This document shows, in pieces, positions 13,801 through 23,078 of a stretch of DNA of 64,000 nt. Below the pieces are notes generated by a model that had not been told where the DNA came from, did not search any database, and was given only the letters and a program-made list of their open reading frames with translations. How positions within the stretch are numbered: the stretch's first letter is position 1; every line of letters begins with the position of its first letter. A program made the translations under genes and the position numbers. The DNA comes from Nipponacmea schrenckii (Eukaryota; Mollusca; Gastropoda; Lottiidae). The stretch is from positions 15,582,338 through 15,646,337 of the forward strand of contig CM060199.1 in assembly GCA_030562195.1 (NCBI GenBank), given 5' to 3'.

Positions 13801-15833
13801 TGTATTATATGCATCATCTTTTTGCAGTATCAGCATCTTTTTGTATTATCAGCATCATCTTTTCGTATTATCATCTTTTCGTTTTATCATCTTTTTGCAT
13901 TATAAGCATCATCTTTTTGCAGTATCAGCATCTTTTTGTATTATCAGCATCATCTTTTCGTATTATCATCTTTTTGCATTATCAGTATCATCTTTTTGTA
14001 TTATCATCTTTTTGTATTATCAGCATCATCTTTTTGTATTATCATCTTTTTGTATGATCATCTTTTCCGTAACTGGCCGTAGGTTTGCGGAAATCAACAG
14101 TAATCTTCGTAAGAAATCGATGTAAATAAGATGCCGTAGACTAGGTTAATGAGTCTGCAGTCTCCGATTAATTTAGTGATGGCATTTACAGGTGTTTCTC
14201 CAATACTGATTAAAAGGTAGCATTTCACGCTAAAGAAGTTGGAAGTAAGAACTCGCAGAAGTAGAAATGAAGAAAGTAAAAAATGATGGTCTGATGTAGA
14301 AAGCTGTTTAAATGGGGTGGGGGTGGGGGCAGTAAACAGTCAAATATTTAAGCCTGAAGGAATATAGATTCAGAGGTAGGAACTCAAATGCTGGTTGGAA
14401 GTCAGAAGTCAGCAATAGGAAGTTGGACATGGTAATCAGATTTAGGACGTTGGGAACCACGTATGAAAGTGACAGTCTGATGTAGGTTGTTGGAGGTCAG
14501 AAGTTCTATTTTCACGGGGGTTTAGAAAAATGAAAATGCTATGGTTTTTAAATGTGTTCTGACAAAGTCTGGCATGAAGAGAAAATTGAGAATCGTATTG
14601 CAGCTTATTCTCTAACAATGTTAAAATCATTTGTGTGACACTAAATTTGCTATCGTTAACTATTTGTGCTATGAATATAAGAATTTGAATATTTCTATTG
14701 CACCAGTTTTTTTTTAATACCATATGGTTAAATCTTCATGTAATGTTAATGTTCATTCCCTTTTGATATTGGATTTGTCTCAACATATTTTCCCCACTTC
14801 TTGGAAATTGAAAATGCAGCTCATTGACTTCAGATTTTAACTCAGTATCGTTAATTTGAGTAAAACTGAGAACAGATAAGTCAAAAAATGCCATTCGCCG
14901 ATATACAGTTCTTTCCGATACAGACAGCAACTTTGAAATTTCAGATATTTTGAAACCAGAGTCTAATAAACTCTCTAACAATTGTTTTGATTTAAAACAA
15001 TTCCGTTGTGTTTGCATTCTGACTGGGCATATTTAATACATTCTGTTCCGATTTTCATCATATCTGAAGAATTTGATATCCCAAGGCATTCCATATCATA
15101 ACTGGACAAATGGCAAACTAAATCAGGAGATATTTTTTCTCTTTGAAAGGCAGGCGTATGCAATGAAAGGTGTAAATTTTCTAAAATGGTATCCATTTTG
15201 ACAAAATAAAAGTTGCGTCTCATTAACCTAGTCTACAACATCTTCTTTACGTCAACTTTTTACGAAGATTAACGTTGATTTCCGTAAACCTACGGCCAGT
15301 TACGGAAAAGATGAAAACAAAAAAAACAAAAAAGATTGATAATACAAAAAGATGATAATACGAAAAGATGATGCTGATAATACAAAAAGATGATAATACA
15401 AAAAGATGATAATACGAAAAGATGATGCTGATAATACAAAAAGATGCTGATACTGCAAAAAGATGATGCTTATAATGCAAAAAGATGATAATACGAAAAG
15501 ATGATAATACGAAAAGATGATGCTGATGATACAAAAAGATGCTTATACTGCAAAAAGATGACGCATATAATACGAAAAGATGATAACCGAAAAAGATGAT
15601 AATACGAAAAGATGATGCTTAGAATACAAAAAGATGCTGATACTGCAAAAATACTAACAGAAGGCAGTTACGGCGTTCCATAGTGTTTTGTCTCCTAAAG
15701 TCTCTTCAGCTATCCTTATTCTGAGAGTCCAAAAAATCTGAACCTAACCAGGTTAAACACTTTTCTTACCCATTGGTGCATAGTATGTTCCTATTGGAGC
15801 CATACCCATAGGTGGACGTGGTGGGAACGACAT
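1840..15833 (-). CDS. RBM25: RNA-binding protein 25 (RBM25), splicing factor
   Basis: RBM25 is a nuclear U1 snRNP-associated regulator of alternative splicing (Snu71-type). Coding exons in order: 15833-15770, 13536-13490, 9963-9898, 9638-9546, 9252-9195, 9027-8936, 8637-8367, 8150-8089, 7390-7310, 5108-4834, 4625-4532, 4362-4199, 3976-3826, 3657-3327, 2993-2722, 2340-2194, 1932-1840. All phases agree and give 786 aa. The protein starts MSFPPRPPMGMAP, then has an RRM (TTVFVGNISDKAP, WKRVQGASGKLQAFGFCEY, DKKLVVKVDAK), a long RE/RS-rich middle (RLTNWEGRERKKARE, LKEFLEDYDDLRDDPKF) and a C-terminal PWI domain (KPWINKKIVEYIGEEEPTL) ending AKKLGLVK. A 5' untranslated exon begins at 15864 behind a CAG acceptor, so exon 1 lies further right. 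Introns hold many transposons but no coding break is seen. Confidence 0.96.
7430..7898. mobile_element. Fold-back MITE with 10-bp target duplication
   Basis: A 469-bp insertion in an RBM25 intron. The ends are CAGTCTAATTAAAATA and its complement, flanked on both sides by TGCCTCAGAC (7420-7429 and 7899-7908), a perfect 10-bp direct repeat. The arms (about 7430-7560 and 7707-7898) are long imperfect inverted copies sharing blocks such as GACCTTTGACCTAACT and TTAGCTATTGGC. No coding capacity. A 9-10-bp duplication points to Mutator-like transposition, but no transposase is present to prove it. Confidence 0.85.
10097..11556. mobile_element. TA-flanked non-autonomous DNA transposon (Tc1/mariner-like)
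   Basis: A 1,460-bp insertion in the large RBM25 intron. The left end CCGTATAATTCCGAATATAG matches the complement of the right end (CCGTATATTTCCGTGTATAA) over about 28 bp with few mismatches, and both ends abut TA (10095-10096, 11557-11558). Subterminal GTGCGCACCCC blocks repeat near both ends. No transposase frame is recognisable. TA target sites and termini of this kind fit a Tc1/mariner/pogo derivative. The internal part carries a direct duplication, listed separately. Confidence 0.7.
10211..10535. repeat. Direct duplication of about 130 bp inside the TA element
   Basis: Blocks at about 10211-10343 and 10407-10535 are near-identical, sharing CCAATATCGGGAAATAG and GTCAATACGTAAGTCACC, and are separated by about 65 bp. 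It looks like an internal duplication of the host transposon. Confidence 0.75.
11559..13330 (+). repeat. Tandem-core mobile repeat, left end missing
   Basis: About seven diverged units of roughly 150 bp share the theme GGGCAATAACTCATA, TTTTCAATAGGGTTCATCC, then CATCAAGAAnTGTGACTTG. The block ends at 13264-13328 with CAATTGTGGACGGTCGGACG and TAGGCGTATAAAAA, which matches the right terminus of the 32654-35196 element. So it is another copy of that family, truncated on the left near the TA transposon and split by a hAT MITE. Confidence 0.7.
12062..12696. mobile_element. hAT-type MITE with 8-bp target duplication
   Basis: A 635-bp element with perfect 17-bp inverted ends TAGTGTTGAAACGGTTA, flanked by a perfect 8-bp direct repeat ACTTGCAC (12054-12061, 12697-12704). 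The 8-bp duplication is the hAT hallmark. No transposase is encoded. Subterminal GGTTAACC and ACCGGTTA motifs recur. It is inserted in a unit of the surrounding tandem-core repeat, so it is younger than that repeat. Confidence 0.88.
13693..15682. mobile_element. 2-kb transposon with 460-bp minisatellite inverted arms and 6-bp target duplication
   Basis: Ends TATGGAACGCCGTAACTGCC and its exact complement abut a perfect 6-bp direct repeat GTGTTT (13687-13692, 15683-15688). The inverted arms (13693-14152 and 15220-15682) are mostly a tandem array of a GATGATAATACAAAAA-type motif, closed on the inner side by CTTTTCCGTAACTGGCCGTAGGTTTGCGG-like sequence and CTAGGTTAATGAG. The 1.07-kb centre carries a broken minus-strand reading frame with a helix-turn-helix. 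The 6-bp duplication, TAT..ATA ends and an HTH typical of integrase-type transposases fit, from memory, the eukaryotic IS3EU group. Maverick/Polinton relatives also make 6-bp duplications but usually have other termini. It lies in an RBM25 intron. Confidence 0.8.
14736..15223 (-). pseudogene. Broken transposase N-terminus with helix-turn-helix
   Basis: Two overlapping minus-strand frames (15223-14975 and 15017-14736) join through a frameshift near 15015. The first reads MRRNFYFVKMDTILENLHL; the second holds LLESLLDSGFKISEISKLL and VSERTVYRRM, a helix-turn-helix like those preceding integrase-type DDE domains ('..GF.. ..IS.LL.VS.RT..RR'). It continues with FQFPRSGENMLR, which also resembles that family. 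No catalytic core follows, so the copy is an internally deleted remnant inside the 13693-15682 element. Family assignment rests on motif memory only. Confidence 0.6.
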
Positions 15834-16576
15834 ATTATTTGACCTCACTTTCTAAATCATCAAACTGAAATATTTAATTAATATATTTTTCTGTTACCTT
15901 AGGCTTAATGTAGATAATAAAATATGAGGACATAAAAAGCCACAGTTGCTACCACAGCCACAAGCAATGTTGGTGGAATTATTCACTTAGCAGTTATCTA
16001 CAGCGGGCTTAAAGCTAGCCTACACCCTTCTTTCCAAGGAACTTTCCCTTAGTAAAATGCACAGATTTGCCATTTAGGCTATTTGGTTAGATTTATTTCA
16101 ATTTGACACATTAAAAAAAATATTCTTAAATAATTCTAGTTCTATGTACTTTCTTCTACCCAAAGACAATCTAATACTTTCAATACTGTTTCAGAGTTCA
16201 CATTTCAATTAACAGAAATATTATTGTCAAAAATTAAATGCAATTCTGTAAACATTGTGGTGTTAGATGGTGATGAGAACATAGTCTCATAAAAGCACTG
16301 GCCTAGGTCACAAAGTAAAGATTTATGATAAAGCAAGGTGCAAGTTAAAGGTAAGGATAATTAGATGCGTTAATTATGGATGTCTCTGAAATATTATCTG
16401 AAGTAATATAATTTCTTTATCTGAAATAGTTGAAAATATAAGAATTAATTTTCTTCTGATATATCGATAATCAGCTAAAGAGAAAAGCCAAATATTTTTA
16501 TGTACCTATAATAAATAAAGAAATATTAATGTAAAATGTAGTGAATTCAGAATAAAGGAAGTCGGGTAATTTAAAG
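15780..16576. other. Start of RBM25 and its upstream intron or flank
   Basis: This holds the start-codon exon of RBM25 and, upstream of the acceptor at 15865-15867, presumably the first (5' untranslated) intron. No further gene or repeat was recognised in 15868-16576. Confidence 0.4.
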
Positions 16577-16999
16577 CTATTGGGGATTGAGTCTACCATG
16601 AATTAGGATATTGCTGAGATTTTTATTTCTTTTGTACGCTGTAACAAGTCTCTTGCTGTAGACATGAGGATATTGGTTTTGAAGGCTTTGGTAGTGACGT
16701 TTGACAATTAGGGAGGCATTAGTGGCAGTATGATTGTAGGTGGTAACAAAAGGTATTATCTGATTATCATGTTGGATATTAAGGCCATTTGGATATACAG
16801 TTTGAAGTTGGTCCATCCAATAACTCTCGCGTTGTAATCTTCTTTGTTTTGGCTTGATGTTTGGCATAGGTTGTATCTTTTCAATTGGCATAATCAACAA
16901 GTCTTCAATGGAATGGTCGGGTTGGTTAAAATGATTAGAAATTGGTCTATTTTTGCCATGTACTATATCGTAACGATGGCCGTTAAAGCGAGTTCGTAG

Positions 17000-18969
17000 C
17001 AGAGATGGGGCCAATTACATTCAATGTAATCGATTACGATTACAGATTACTTTCAATTTTTAGATTACAATTACAATTACAATTACACATATTTTCAAAT
17101 GTAATTGATTAAATTACAGATTACTTTGAATGTAATTGATTACGATTATAGATTACTTTGCAGACAGACAAAATTAAATCTTCTTTTTATTTAAATTAAA
17201 CTAAAATTCAAGGTATACAACAAAAAATAACAATATTAATATAACAAATATATAACAAATAACAAGATTTTCTATTTTGGTAATTGTTTCGAATTGCATT
17301 TAATGTTCATTAAATTTTCAAATGTGGTATCACTCAATCTACATCGTTCTGGTCTAAAAATTTTGCCACCGATACTAAATAGCCTTTCAACTGGTGCTGA
17401 CGAAGCTTGAATACAAAGGAACTTGCAGGCCATATTGGATAAAATCGGATAATTATTTTTCTGGCTATTCCAATACTGCAATGTGCAGTTATACCGAGAA
17501 AACCTTTCATTTGACGATTTGACCACAGATCCATTGTGAGGCATATACTGTTGGCTTGCTTTAAACACTGCTTCACCTTGGTTTGAATTACTTGGCTTTC
17601 ATCGGGAATCAATTTTGCAGAAAGGTACTTTCTACTAGGTATTTGGTAGCGATTGTCAAGGGTGGCAAGAAGGTTTTGAAAATCTGCACTGTCCACAACA
17701 GAAAGAGGCATAAGGTCACCAGCAATAAAATGGATAAGGGCATTGGTTATTTGTTTCTGATGAGTATCACTAGATGAATACTTGGTTGTAGGTTTCACAA
17801 ATGATGTCAATGTCTGTTGTTTTTGTTTAGGGTTGGCTGGAGTAGACACGGGACTGCAAGGTAGTGTTTTCAAGTATTCTTCTCTGTGCTTTCTCTATAA
17901 AAAAACAATGTATTTTACAAACATTATTATCACAAAAATCACAATAGAGTTATGTTCTATCATAGCTTTTAGCTTTTCCCTTATCTAATACTAAAAAAAG
18001 TTATTGCTTCAAGATGAGACATCAAAATAATGTCTTGAATAGCACTGGCCACGGTCATTTGTCTTGAAAGACAATAATTAATAGTTAGTACACATTTGAT
18101 TAATTTACTTTGATTTACCTTCATATGAGTGACGAAGTTGGAAGTTGTCTTCACAGAGCCAGATATAACAGATGAGCAACGAGGCTTTAACATTTCCTGT
18201 AGCACCAGGAGGTATGTTGAAATGGGAAAAAACTGCAGCAGACATTGTAGTACTTGGTATCAAGTAGAAAATGATTAAACTTTTTTGTGTCTTGAAGAAT
18301 ATATAGTAGCTTGAATTTGGCTCAGGTGTTCTAACACCTAACTGACATTATCCATTTTACTTCAGTCAGTGTTATTTACTGCAGATTTCACACTTATTAA
18401 TTGACCAAGTGCCTGTGAAACTCTGCAATTGTATTGTTTTAGGTGATTAATAATTGATCAATCAGCACATTCCATGATAATTTAATCTTCTATTGAAATC
18501 AAGTTTGTCAGGATTATAAACCAATTATTAGGAACAATTAAGTTGCATATTTCCCTAGGAAAACTTAATACATGACAGAACAGAATGACAAGTTATAGAA
18601 AATCTTTGTTAATTCTTATTCAACCCACATAAGCCTTTAATGTTTGTAAGCCTAATACTAAACTTCATACTTTTGGAAGTAAAATAGATAAAAGGTAACA
18701 TAACTGTAGTGTCAAGTATGTATTTCCATTCCACATACATACAATTTGAATTTCCACATACATACAATTTGAAAGATTGGGGATCATAGAAGTAATCATA
18801 AAGTAATCTAAATGTAATCATAATTACAGGCTGAAATTAATGTAATCGATTACAATTACGATTACTTGTAATCAAAACATGTTATGATTACAGATTACAT
18901 GCAATTACATGAAAAGATGTAATCAATTACAGCTAATTACAATTACAGATTACGATTACCCCATCTCTG
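17000..18969 (-). mobile_element. hAT transposon (ZBED type), internally deleted, with 8-bp target duplication
   Basis: The 1,970-bp element has ends CAGAGATGGGG and CCCCATCTCTG and is flanked by a perfect 8-bp direct repeat GTTCGTAG (16992-16999, 18970-18977). Subterminal regions on both sides are packed with GTAATCGATTAC and AATTACA motifs (17010-17160 and 18800-18960), probably transposase-binding arrays. It sits inside the Penelope-like GIY-YIG frame. The transposase is broken, so the element is non-autonomous. Confidence 0.92.
17272..18205 (-). pseudogene. hAT/ZBED transposase remnant
   Basis: Three pieces remain in protein order. A BED zinc-finger fragment at 18205-17981 (PRCSSVISGSVKTTSNFVTH) comes first. 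Next is the N-terminal part of the catalytic region at 17873 leftwards (VDSADFQNLL, then ICLTMDLWSNRQMKGFLGIT). Last is the hATC dimerisation domain at 17568-17272 (YWNSQKNNYPILSNMACKFL, then SSAPVERLFSIGGKIFRPER). The middle of the RNase-H fold is missing and the parts are in different frames, so an internal deletion plus frameshift removed activity. Relatives are ZBED4/ZBED1-like hAT proteins. Confidence 0.85.
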
Positions 18970-19105
18970 GTTCGTAGCGCGTTCTTAGTTTCTCCAATAT
19001 ATTGTGTTTCGCATTTTTTACATGAAATTAGGTAAATTAGATTTTGGTCGCCGCATGAAAGTTGGTCAGATATAAGAAAAGTTTTGCCGGTTTTATTGTT
19101 TTTGA

Positions 19106-20239
19106 AAAAATGAGAAATAGGTACGTGGTGGTACTCTTAACTTTCCAACCGGAAGTTGAAAACATGCTATTTCAACATGAAAAACCACATATTCCAGGCT
19201 GGTTTATTTAATTTTTATCAAACTGCTACCTACCTTAATATCAATTTTTGCTAATTATTGCATAGTATAAATGAAATCTTGTCTTTTTTACGAGTAATAT
19301 TATATTTTCTTCTCTACAATGCTTCTACTCAATGCACTAATGGCGGCTTGTTGTTGACGTCACGCGCACTGTCACGTGATATGTTGCGAAAGGGAGATAA
19401 CAAATTTTAATAAAAAAAAACCTTTTTTATGGGTGCAAAAGGGTTGCATAATTTTTTTTTCAAACAGTCAAAATGATAAAGAATTGAAGATTGTGCAGGT
19501 AAATTTTCAGAAAAATTGATGTCAATTCCCATTCATCTTTCAATATCAATGTGTATGTCATTTTGGTCAACTTTCCAGGAGAGCTAAAAAACTGTTTAAA
19601 TCGCAGTTTATCCAACAAATCTTATCAAATTTTGAACGTCATTAATAAGCAACTTTCGAGCCGATTCTGTAAAAAAGAATCTGCGCTATAACATGTGTGG
19701 TCATGAAAAGACGACATACGAGATATTGAACAAAAATATCTTTCCAAAATCCTGATGTACGAGATTTGGATTTATTCGTATGTCAATAAATGGGATATAC
19801 GATATTTTTTTACATCAAGGGACGTAAGAGGATATGAGATATAATACACACTAGAAACGAATTAAAGGGTCTGGTGGGCTTAAAAGGATATAGTCCTGCA
19901 AGTAATTTAGTTTCAATATACAATTGACAATTTACAATGTCTTGTAATTCAACACAGTGTAACTTACAGATAAGACTGTTGCCAATTCTAAGATATCTTT
20001 TCAACCCACCCCATCGGTCAAAGAATGTGGATACTAATGAAACTATGCACTCTGCAACGTAAATATATATTTGACAACATCCCTTAAATATTAATCATTT
20101 ATTTTACCTATTCCCCATTCGGTTTCCAAATATATACTAACCATCTGTTCAAAACGTTTTATCAATACAGAATTATGAAACACAATATTATCAACAACAA
20201 TGGAATCTCATGTAAATGTAATTTTTCGATTAAGAATTC
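19106..20239. other. Non-coding stretch between transposon remnants
   Basis: Apart from the promoter-like cluster at 19339-19378, it contains short ACATACGAGATAT-type direct repeats at about 19700-19845. Similar GACATACGATAT words recur at 24265, on the other side of the broken transposase-like gene, so this may be subterminal transposon sequence. No gene was recognised. Confidence 0.3.
19339..19378 (-). promoter_or_regulatory. YY1/CRE/E-box cluster, candidate RBM25 promoter
   Basis: Within 40 bp lie AATGGCGGC (19339-19347, YY1-like), TGACGTCA (19355-19362, perfect CRE) and CACGTG (19373-19378, E-box), in a locally GC-richer patch. Read on the minus strand the order is E-box, CRE, then GCCGCCATT, followed near 19290 by CTCGTAAA, a possible 5' splice site. 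The RBM25 start-codon exon has an acceptor at 15865, so its first exon must lie upstream, and this is the best-looking candidate. Not proven: mobile DNA lies between. Confidence 0.35.
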
Positions 20240-22569
20240 CTACTCATAGGGCAAGTTATCATAAAAACTATGAAATTCCTGAGGAATGACAGATTTTAAT
20301 TCTTGCATGTGCCTATATTTCGTTGCTTTAATTGGAAGTGGTTGGTCGTATAATCCGAAAACAACATCTGTGGTAGATGGTGATGCAACTTTGGCTTTCC
20401 TAGGTAAGGAGGAAAATTCCTCCCCATAATTAAGTTTATACATAATTTCACCGTTAACATCATACTGAATTACCCTAAGATTTGTGACAACACTATCACC
20501 AACCTTGGAACCTGGACGAATACTTTAATGCGGAATAGTTTTTAAAAAAAATGTGAGACAAGAACTAGACCTCATATGGTTTCTCGAGTCGTGCATCTCT
20601 GATTTTATCTACATAATTCTGAAGGTGATATATAGGTTTTCTTTTAAGCTTTCTCTCGATAACACCGTGGGGAGTCACACTCCATTTGGGTGTGTCCCCG
20701 TTCCAGGTATTTATGAGTTATTGTGACCCCTTTTGTTTAGCAATGAGAAGGAGTGTGTTTGAAAGAGTAACATTCCGATTTTGGTAATTACAACCGTCGC
20801 TGTAAATAATAACTCAGAAATAGTTTCATCAATGTGATTTAAGTAATTATAGATGCATGAGCAGAATGAATTGGCTGTTAAATCACCTTCGGTCTCGTGC
20901 CAGAAATAGCACATGACATCTTTAGTTGCAACATTAAAAATAGTGAAATTGTGACAGCCTAATTTCGTTTTGTAGTACAATGCACTCGCTTGGAGCATTG
21001 GGCACATCAGTAAGGCTTGAAGATCAAGGGTAACTACAAGCAATGTTGGATCTATTAAAGCTCTTTCTTTGTCCTTGTTCTTTTCTTTTATCGCTTCTTC
21101 TTTCTTCTTAATGTGCTCTGTATATTCTTCTTCTCTAATATTGTTTTGTTCGTAAGCGCAACAAATATCACATTGGTATTTTTTCGGCGAGAAGAGCGAA
21201 AGATTTAAGTTATCAAAAATCTGCGCGAATAACCTTTGACCAGCAACTGGATTATTTTTTTTCTTTGCAATGTTGTTCAAATATCCTGTACAGTTCCGCG
21301 AAAGATGCAAATACTGGCTAGAGATAGGTTTTGCTGCTTGTTGAGCGGCAGAAGTGTGATGGCATTTTCGGTAAATCATTTAGAAACGTTTTAGCATGTT
21401 CACGCTTCAAATCTTTTAATGCAGGGTTTCGATTTTTCCGTTTTGCGGGTGTGTGGTATACCATTAGTATTTTTTTCAATCCAATCATAAATAGACTTTT
21501 CACCTATTGCTTGTGTTGAAAGGAACATTGGTTTGCATACTTGGTATCTTTTGTCACCTTTCTTTAAAAAGTACTTTAATGAACAGTTTCTTCTATGATG
21601 TCCGTCAATCAATTTTTTTTATCTCTTGGACTTCAAGCTTCAACTAAGCTATTAATGTACACCTTTTTCTCCTTCCAATCCATTGATCTCCAAAAAGCAT
21701 TAAATATTCCCAACTGCTCTTCATCAGTAATCATATCGCATTGCTGATTCATTTTCTTACATCTATCAGTGCATTTCCGTTTACCCATTTCTCTCTCTGG
21801 CCTGTCTCTGCTATAACTATATTTGCCGTCCAATTTTACACAACCCTTATATCTTCGTCCTTATATTCTTTGTTCTTTGCCACTGCATTACTTTTGATTT
21901 GCGTTTTCTGCCTCCAGATGCTTCTTCCCTAATCTCCACTTCGCCATCTTCCTCCCCGTTCCCGTTCTCTTCCATACCTTTCAACCCATCCCCAATAACA
22001 TCCCTGTTTCCATCCAGACCTTTCAACTCATCCCTAGTAACACCTCTGTTCCCCTCCACACCTTTCAACCCATCCCTGTAACACCTCTGTTCCCCTCCAC
22101 ACCTTTCAACTCATCCCTAGTAACATCTCTGTTCCCCTCCACACCTTCCAAATCATTCCCAGTAACATCCCTGTTCCCCTCCACACCTTTCAACTCATCC
22201 CCAGTAACATCTCTGTTCCCAGTCCAATATTCATCTTCACTATTGGGTTCCCAGTTTATATCCTTGGAATCGTCTAAATCACTTTCCGTATCTTTATCTA
22301 CATATTCAGTTACTTCAATGTTTCTAGTCATACTATCCTATTTTTGTAAAGTCATTATTCATTAAATCTGTTTCTATATTAATAGATTGAACAGTTATAT
22401 CAGGTAACAAAGGTTGGGTTTCAACCAGAATGTCTCCCGCACCAATCTCATCTAAATTTACAATTTCGTCTTGTAACGTTTCGAACAAAATTTCAACATC
22501 TGGTTTCGGTGGTCCTGATATGACTTTGTCTGGATTAGACGTCTTTTTGAGTGCCATATTCAGCAACAT
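20240..22569 (-). pseudogene. Frameshifted transposase-like gene of an unnamed invertebrate family
   Basis: Collinear minus-strand frames run from MALKKTSNPDKVISGPPK (22569) through an acidic repeat region, KRKCTDRCKKMNQQC (about 21780), a Cys pair (KKYQCDICCAYEQNN, about 21190), a charged coiled coil (EEEYTEHIKKKEEAIKEKNK), and a core TLDLQALLMCPMLQASALYY KTKLGCHNFTIFN. They end with GLYDQPLPIKATKYRH and IPQEFHSFYDNLPYE. I have seen this architecture in repeated multi-copy genes of molluscs and arthropods; it looks like an RNase-H-like transposase, but I cannot name the superfamily. Several frameshifts and a stop break it. Tandem 14-residue repeats near the N-terminus are listed separately. 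No terminal inverted repeats were identified. Confidence 0.6.
21965..22232 (-). repeat. 42-bp coding minisatellite
   Basis: About six copies of a 42-bp unit encode GVEGNRDVTGDELK on the minus strand, with substitutions (NDLE, TRDELK, GVEGNRGV). It crosses two of the remaining frames of the transposase-like gene, so at least one indel arose inside the array. Confidence 0.85.
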
Positions 22570-23078
22570 CTGACCCCTTGACAGAAAGTGATTTTATCAG
22601 ACATTTCAGTAAATCTGCAAAAGAAAAATTTACTGAATATCTAAAATCCAAATATCGTATCTCAGACTTTCTACAACTTAGAAAGAAAATTTATTATTTT
22701 AAAATCTCGTTTCTCGAAAAAATAATAAAAATGTATTTATTTTTCGATAGATAAAAAGAAAACGCCAATGAATATCTGTTACCACTTATAAAATTAAATA
22801 AATTCTAATTCAGTATTTTACATGTTTCATACAGATATTTTGCACAATGTTGTAAATAGGAAGCATGAACCAATGAACCATCAAGAATAATATTGTATTA
22901 AAATATAAAAAGTTGATTTATTGACTCGTACTTATCTCCAATGTAATAAACTCTGTGTTAAACTCTTTAAAATGCCAGAAAAATATTGTTTAGCTAGTTT
23001 AAAACGTACCTATTTAAGTTGAAAAGTAAGCGTCTTCAGCATTTCCCGGGTGTTTTCGAGATACGATGTTTTGAAGGC
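22570..23078. other. AT-rich spacer
   Basis: No gene, hairpin or named repeat was recognised. It separates the transposase-like gene from the GGGGCGTAGCGT element. Confidence 0.4.

Larger units (their letters stand above)
16577..19105 (-). pseudogene. Penelope-like element fragment (GIY-YIG endonuclease), split by a hAT insertion
   Basis: Read on the minus strand, 19105-18970 encodes NLIYLISCKKCETQYIGETK and continues after the hAT insertion in 16999-16577 as LRTRFNGHRYDIVHGKNRPI, then SNHFNQPDHS, LQRESYWMDQLQTVYPNGLN. This is the GIY-YIG nuclease that ends Penelope-like retroelement proteins; the CxxC, YIG, R and ESYWMDQL positions are all present. Removing the hAT element and one copy of its 8-bp duplication restores a continuous frame across the junction. 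The reverse transcriptase is absent upstream, so the copy is 5' truncated. Confidence 0.85.

Noticed and set aside
13694..14125. 143-codon repetitive Tyr/His/Phe-rich frame
   Set aside because: It is the translation of the minisatellite arm of the 13693-15682 transposon; the mirrored arm gives the same peptide on the other strand.
15247..15690. Possible CRISPR-like array (regular short repeats)
   Set aside because: The units are contiguous tandem repeats without unique spacers, mirrored in the other arm, in a eukaryotic transposon.
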